Assembly: GCF_014205835.1 (NCBI RefSeq)
Contig: NZ_JACHCQ010000030.1
Location: 1-64,000, forward strand
Source of the DNA: Pedobacter sp. AK013
GTDB lineage: Bacteria; Bacteroidota; Bacteroidia; Sphingobacteriales; Sphingobacteriaceae
DNA length: 64,000 bases
Reading direction: 5' to 3'
In this document: piece after piece, positions 59,748-64,000 of the stretch
Layout of the letters: every line of letters starts with the position of its first letter
Position numbering within the stretch: the first letter of the stretch is position 1
The notes under the pieces: generated by a model
What the model saw: only the letters and a program-made list of their open reading frames with translations
Told to the model about the DNA's origin: nothing
The model's database searches: none
Made by a program: the position numbers and the translations under genes

Positions 59748-60683
59748 TTATTGCTTTAATAAGGCATTAAGCTCTTTTTCTTTGATGGTTAATATGGTGC
59801 CATGCCTTAAGCCTTTTGGCAAGGAGATTTTATCTGAAACATCAGTCCAGTTTTTTAAATCTACAGATTGGATGGCCCCATATTTATGATCGCGGTACTT
59901 ATCGAAATAAACCATCCAATTATTGCCGATTTTTAATGTTGTTGGTCCCTCAGCCCAGTAATTTCCTGTAATAGGGCTTCCTGCCTTACTGTAAGGGCCA
60001 ATTAACTGATTGGCATAGGCTATTTTGATATTCTTTTGAGCAGGTTCACGGGTTTCGTCTTTTAAAAACATGATAAACCGTTTGCCGTTTTTAACGATTG
60101 TAGCATCGATTACATTAAAGCCCGGGTCGTAAAGTAATTTGGTTTCAGAATAAGTTTTAAAATCTTTTGTCGTAACATAATATAAGCGATGGTTGTAGCC
60201 GCTTTCTGCTGTCGAAGCTGTTTCATTAAATTTGCCTGTAATGGTAGTTGCCCAATAAATCATATAGGTTTTGGTACTGCTATCGTAGGTTATTTCGGGA
60301 GCCCAGGTGTTTCTGGCACCATCTTCTTTAACCATAACAGGTAAAAACTGCTGTTCGCTCCAGTTAATCAGGTCTTTCGAGCTGGCATAACCAATGCCTT
60401 TATCTTTCCAGCTTACTGTCCAAACCATGTGAAATAAGCCATCGGCCCCACGTATAATGCAAGGATCTCTCATCAGTTTATCTTTACTTACAGCAGGACT
60501 AAGGAACGATTGATCATTTTTAAGCGCTGTCCAATTGTAAGCATCGTTACTATAAGCAAGGTGTAAACCATCTTCACCATTGCCTTTAAAATAAGCAAAG
60601 AGATAAACGTCTTTTTTAGACTGTACCTGGGCATTACAGACTGTTGATAACAGTAGCATGGAGAGGTATATTAGTTTTTTCAT
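59748..60683 (-). CDS. GH43-like glycoside hydrolase (arabinosidase/xylosidase type)
   Basis: The 311-residue secreted protein (signal peptide KKLIYLSMLLLSTVCNAQ) is a five-bladed beta-propeller of the GH43/GH117-type clan. The conserved blocks are YFKGNGEDGLHLAYSNDAYN, MRDPCIIRGADGLFHMVWT with the acidic residue at DP, ARNTWAPEITYDSSTKTYM and IDATIVKNGKRFIMFLKDE. The E of WAPE is the general-acid-type position. Related Bacteroidota proteins are annotated as arabinosidases. It follows the GH51 gene downstream on the same strand after about 150 bases, a gap that carries a hairpin. Confidence 0.87.
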   Translation of the reverse strand: MKKLIYLSMLLLSTVCNAQVQSKKDVYLFAYFKGNGEDGLHLAYSNDAYNWTALKNDQSFLSPAVSKDKLMRDPCIIRGADGLFHMVWTVSWKDKGIGYASSKDLINWSEQQFLPVMVKEDGARNTWAPEITYDSSTKTYMIYWATTITGKFNETASTAESGYNHRLYYVTTKDFKTYSETKLLYDPGFNVIDATIVKNGKRFIMFLKDETREPAQKNIKIAYANQLIGPYSKAGSPITGNYWAEGPTTLKIGNNWMVYFDKYRDHKYGAIQSVDLKNWTDVSDKISLPKGLRHGTILTIKEKELNALLKQ

Positions 60684-60794
60684 TGTTTTATTTTTGTTCT
60701 ACAGCGGTTCCAAAACCACCCAAAGGCTTCGTGTTAAGGGGTGATTTACAGTTTTGTATATGGTTTACTCTTTAGCCATTTGAATAGAGAAAGC

Positions 60795-60819
60795 AATCAC
60801 CAGCATTATGCTGGTGATT
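60795..60819 (-). terminator. hairpin between GH51 and GH43-like genes
   Basis: AATCACCAGC-ATTAT-GCTGGTGATT forms a 10-bp stem 15 bases after the GH51 stop. The minus-strand tail has only short T runs (TTGCTTTC), so read-through into the GH43-like gene is possible. Confidence 0.5.
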
Positions 60820-60833
60820 TTGTATTCATGAGT

Positions 60834-62375
60834 TTACTTTAATTCGAGAACAACAACAGATTGCGCGGGTAATTCTACTTTTAATGAACTGCCTGATTTT
60901 CTTGCACCCGTAAATTTTGCATTGTGCACTTTATTTAAATCGTCGAATGTGTTTACATCAGTTAGTTTAGCTGAGGTTAAAATCTGTCCTGTAACCGAGC
61001 TCCATTTCAAACCATCTAAAACGGTACTTAACGCAATTTTTTTGTTCGGATCTAAATTGACCAAAGAAATATGGATGGCACCACTGGCATCCTGTGAAGC
61101 AGAAACGTTTAAGGCTGGGATTTTTTGATCGCCTACAACATAATCTGGACTGGTAAAGGCAATTGGTAAATATTTGGCATCCTGGTGTACTTTGTAGAGA
61201 TCAAAAACATGGTAAGTAGGCGTAAGGATCATTTTGTCCTTTTCAGTTAGGATTAAAGCCTGTAAAACGTTTACCGTTTGCGCCAGGTTGGCCATTTTAA
61301 CACGATCAGAATGATTATTGAAGATATTCAAAGTAGTACCTGCAATTAAAGCATCACGTAAACTGTTCTGCTGATATAAGAAACCAGGGTTAGTGCCAGG
61401 CTCTACATCTGTCCAGATTCCCCATTCGTCAACCACTAAAGCCACTTTCTTTTTAGGATCATATTTATCCATTATTGCGGCGTGTTTGCTTACCAGTTCT
61501 TCCATATGCAAGCAGTTTTTCATTGTCGAAAAGTATTGTGCTTCGTCAAATTTAGTAGCTGATCCTTTTTTGCCCCAGTTTCCTGTCGGAATAGTATAGT
61601 AATGCAGCGTTAACCCCCACATTTGGTCACCAATATTTTTCATACAGGTTTCAGTCCAGTTGTAATCGCTTGAATTAGCGCCACTGGCAATTCTTTTTAG
61701 CGGAGCACCAGGATAGTTGCGTGCATAAGTGGCATATCTGCGGTAAAGATCAGAATAATAAGCCGGTGTCATGTTGCCTCCGCAACCCCAACTTTCGTTA
61801 CCTACACCCCAAAAAGAAACTTTCCATGGTTTTTCTCTACCATTTTGGCTGCGGATGGCTGTCATTGGGCTTACCCCATCAAAATTCAGATATTCTACCC
61901 ATTTGGCCATTTCTTCAACAGTTCCGCTGCCTACATTTCCTGCAATGTAAGGTTCGCAATCGATCATCTGGCAGAGGTCCAAAAACTCATGTGTACCAAA
62001 GCTATTGTCTTCTGTTACACCGCCCCAATTGGTATTAACCATTTTTGGGCGCTGGTTTCTTGGGCCAATACCATCTCTCCAATGGTATTCGTCAGCAAAA
62101 CAGCCTCCCGGCCAGCGCAGATTCGGGACTTTTATCTTTTTTAATGCTTCTACAACATCTAATCTTATTCTTCCTTTATTGGGTATAGTTGAATTCTCGT
62201 CTACCCAAAAGCCATCATAAATACAGCGGCCCAAATGTTCTGAAAAATGACCGTAAATGTGCTTGCTCACCACTTGATTGCCTGCAGGCTTAATGGTTAG
62301 CTGGGTTTCATTTTGTGCCTGCACTAAAATAGAACTGCAGAACAGTGTTGCAGATAAGAAAAGTTTTTTCATCAT
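60834..62375 (-). CDS. GH51 alpha-L-arabinofuranosidase
   Basis: The 513-residue secreted protein (signal peptide KKLFLSATLFCSSILVQAQ) is a GH51 alpha-L-arabinofuranosidase, releasing arabinose from arabinan or arabinoxylan. The acid/base is Glu194 in VGNESWGCGG and the nucleophile Glu317 in VVDEWGIWTD. The opening IYGHFSEHLGRCIYDGFW and LRWPGGCFADEYHWRDGI are the family N-terminal blocks. A C-terminal beta-sandwich (to SVVVLELK) is normal in length. The preferred start is the first of two consecutive Met codons at 62375 or the second at 62372. It starts 13 bases after the stop of the upstream GH51 gene, so both are in one operon. Confidence 0.95.
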   Translation of the reverse strand: MMKKLFLSATLFCSSILVQAQNETQLTIKPAGNQVVSKHIYGHFSEHLGRCIYDGFWVDENSTIPNKGRIRLDVVEALKKIKVPNLRWPGGCFADEYHWRDGIGPRNQRPKMVNTNWGGVTEDNSFGTHEFLDLCQMIDCEPYIAGNVGSGTVEEMAKWVEYLNFDGVSPMTAIRSQNGREKPWKVSFWGVGNESWGCGGNMTPAYYSDLYRRYATYARNYPGAPLKRIASGANSSDYNWTETCMKNIGDQMWGLTLHYYTIPTGNWGKKGSATKFDEAQYFSTMKNCLHMEELVSKHAAIMDKYDPKKKVALVVDEWGIWTDVEPGTNPGFLYQQNSLRDALIAGTTLNIFNNHSDRVKMANLAQTVNVLQALILTEKDKMILTPTYHVFDLYKVHQDAKYLPIAFTSPDYVVGDQKIPALNVSASQDASGAIHISLVNLDPNKKIALSTVLDGLKWSSVTGQILTSAKLTDVNTFDDLNKVHNAKFTGARKSGSSLKVELPAQSVVVLELK

Positions 62376-62388
62376 GATCTCGTTAAAT

Positions 62389-64000
62389 CTATTGGTTAAA
62401 TGGGATTTTGATCACGTTAAAAGAGTAGGGCTTTAACGCGATGTTTAATTTTTTACCTTTTAAGTTAAATGTGCTTGTTTTCGGGCTTACCGCTTCAGGG
62501 TTTTCGAAAGAATTGAGCTGATTCAGGTTGCTGTTCGCTATTTCCTCATTAGTACCCTTACTTTTTAGTTTTAATTTTCCTTCAAGGTCGAAATCAATGT
62601 TTTGTGCCTGATCGGAGTTATTGGCAATTTTAATGATGAGTTCTTTTTTTGCCTGATCAGTTACGGCCGAAGCATAAAGGCCATCCTGGCCAGTGATGTT
62701 CTTCTCGTCAAGCGTAATCGAAACTACATCGGTTCCTTTGTTGGTAGAAAACTGTTTCTGAACATAATAATCTGGTGTACCATACGATTTTAAATTATCT
62801 ACCCAGATCATATCGGGTGCCCATTGCCAGGCATCAATATGGGCAAAGAGTGGTGCATAAGAGGCCATTTGTACCACATCTGCGTTGCGTTCAAGTCCGG
62901 TCATTAACGAAGCCGATGCCAATGCACTTTGCCAGTTGTTTTTATTGCTGCCGATAATATTGCCATTGGCATGTACAGCGTATTCGCCTACAAAAACCTT
63001 CGATCCGTTGCGTGGGTAATTGTCGTAGCGGCCAGCATTCTTCAAAAACCAATCGGCCGGACGGTAATAATGTTCGTCTATAAAATCGGCATTATTGCTT
63101 CTTAATGTGTTGTTCAGTAAGTCGAAACGGTCGCCGTCTGGGCCTGTTCCCGAACTGTTAATGAGTTTAAAATCGGGATATTTAGCTTTTATGGCTTTTG
63201 TAAAAATGGCTACTCTTTCCAGGTATTGCGGTCCCCAGTTTTCGTTTCCTACACCCATCATTTTTAAATTGAAAGGTTTTGGATGACCAAGATCTGCCCT
63301 CATTTTCCCCCATTTGGTTGTTACATCGCCATTGGCAAATTCGATTAAGTCTAAAGCATCTTGTACATAAGGGTCCAGTTCATCAAGTGAGGCTACTTCA
63401 GCAGAGTTATATTGGCAGGCCATACCGCAATTTAATATTGGGAGGGCATCTGAACCTATATCTTCTGCCAGTTGGAAATATTCGAAAAAGCCTAAACCAA
63501 AACTCTGGTAATAATCTGGTGCAGCGCGGTTTGCGAATTCGGTATTCCAGCGGTTCATAATCAATTGCCTGTTTTCAATTGGGCCAATGGTTTTTTTCCA
63601 TTGGTAACGGTTGGCCAGATCGGTTCCTTCTACAATGCAGCCACCTGGGAAACGGATAAAACCGGGTTTCATATCGGCCAATAACTGCACCATATCTGCC
63701 CTTAATCCTTGCGGACGGTTTTTCCAGGTATCGCCAGGGAAAAGGCTAATCATATCCACATCAATATCTCCATTTCCTTGAAACAGAATGGAGAATTTAG
63801 CTTTTGGATCGGTTTCGGTAGCGGTAAAACTTGCTGATTGTTTTTTCCAGTCGCTACCCGTTTGATCAGGGGTTAAACTTCCCTGTCCGATGATTTTATT
63901 GTTCGCATCTTTTAACATGAGCACCAGTTTTACACCTGGTTTTAATTGACGGTACATCAATGAAAAATCGTAACGTAAGCCCTTTTTTACGCCAATACCT
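62389..64000 (-). CDS. GH51 arabinofuranosidase with N-terminal extension, 5' partial
   Basis: The frame continues through the right edge of the window without a stop, and the 523 residues from the internal TTG at 63960 are preceded in frame by GIGVKKGLRYDFS. The true start and signal peptide are outside. The visible part begins with a carbohydrate-binding-type beta-sandwich (KPGVKLVLMLKDANNKIIGQ), then the GH51 barrel: FIRFPGGCIVEG, VGNENWGPQYLE (acid/base Glu), EYAVHANG with the GEY nucleophile Glu, and a beta-sandwich at the C-terminus. It differs from the next gene in having the N-terminal module. A second arabinofuranosidase in one operon suggests action on differently linked side chains. 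Confidence 0.9.
   Translation of the reverse strand, partial: GIGVKKGLRYDFSLMYRQLKPGVKLVLMLKDANNKIIGQGSLTPDQTGSDWKKQSASFTATETDPKAKFSILFQGNGDIDVDMISLFPGDTWKNRPQGLRADMVQLLADMKPGFIRFPGGCIVEGTDLANRYQWKKTIGPIENRQLIMNRWNTEFANRAAPDYYQSFGLGFFEYFQLAEDIGSDALPILNCGMACQYNSAEVASLDELDPYVQDALDLIEFANGDVTTKWGKMRADLGHPKPFNLKMMGVGNENWGPQYLERVAIFTKAIKAKYPDFKLINSSGTGPDGDRFDLLNNTLRSNNADFIDEHYYRPADWFLKNAGRYDNYPRNGSKVFVGEYAVHANGNIIGSNKNNWQSALASASLMTGLERNADVVQMASYAPLFAHIDAWQWAPDMIWVDNLKSYGTPDYYVQKQFSTNKGTDVVSITLDEKNITGQDGLYASAVTDQAKKELIIKIANNSDQAQNIDFDLEGKLKLKSKGTNEEIANSNLNQLNSFENPEAVSPKTSTFNLKGKKLNIALKPYSFNVIKIPFNQ

Noticed and set aside
1..64000. CRISPR array
   Set aside because: No series of regularly spaced identical repeats was seen; the palindromic elements are dispersed singly.

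Overview
The window comes from the chromosome of a Bacteroidota bacterium, most likely Pedobacter or a close Sphingobacteriaceae relative. The evidence is a type IX secretion plug-like protein (DUF5103), a TamL-type lipoprotein barrel, a PlpD-like patatin barrel, TAnnTTTG-type -7 promoter motifs, an absence of obvious Shine-Dalgarno sites, and clustered plant-polysaccharide enzymes. The genus is inference; the phylum is well supported.

Layout. 0-2.8 kb: a DUF4297-like defence-type gene cut short by what looks like an IS21-family terminus, an EVE-domain protein, a secreted hypothetical protein and repeat-rich spacers. 2.8-6.6 kb: a cation:proton antiporter, an acyl-CoA thioesterase and a cytoplasmic GH13 amylase. 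6.7-11 kb: a four-gene minus-strand operon of exported sugar-type enzymes (SUMF1 protein, Gfo/Idh/MocA oxidoreductase, ApbE flavin transferase, TIM-barrel isomerase). 11.3-22.9 kb: mostly housekeeping genes (DUF5103, ABC-F, AsmA, an Rrf2 regulator with its SDR target, pyrD, an AlkD-like protein, a 56-residue basic protein, tRNA-Cys, a TrmH-type methyltransferase). 22.8-35.6 kb: envelope genes (TamL, patatin barrel, TspO, M28 peptidase, a shrunken M16-like protein), an RsbQ-like hydrolase and a CehA/McbA-like metallohydrolase.

35.8-54.0 kb is the most unusual part: an 18-kb, ten-gene, minus-strand secondary-metabolite locus. Two megasynthases together carry almost the whole polyunsaturated-fatty-acid (Pfa) synthase parts list. 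One is a PfaD-like enoyl reductase fused to KS-AT-ACP-ACP-KR. The other is KS-AT-like-DH fused to a C-terminal phosphopantetheinyl transferase. Downstream follow a free ACP, an alpha/beta hydrolase, two GT1 glycosyltransferases, two condensation-fold acyltransferases and a small membrane protein. The inferred product is a reduced or unsaturated polyketide/fatty-acyl chain that is glycosylated and acylated, i.e. a glycolipid-like molecule. Palindromic repeat elements sit in the only two large gaps of the locus.

54.7-64 kb holds pectin/arabinan side-chain enzymes: a rhamnogalacturonan acetylesterase and a GH127 arabinofuranosidase on plus, and a GH43-like and two GH51 enzymes on minus, the last running off the window. 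Between the two halves, and bracketed by two direct copies of an approximately 85-bp hairpin-bearing repeat, lies a compact ADP-ribosyltransferase toxin-like gene with a probable immunity partner.

Intergenic regions carry several families of dispersed repeats: CGTCAT...ATGACG palindromes, CCTGAA(n)TTCAGG hairpins, and a roughly 220-280-bp repeat present at 1.1 and 12.9 kb. No CRISPR array, rRNA or intact insertion sequence is visible.
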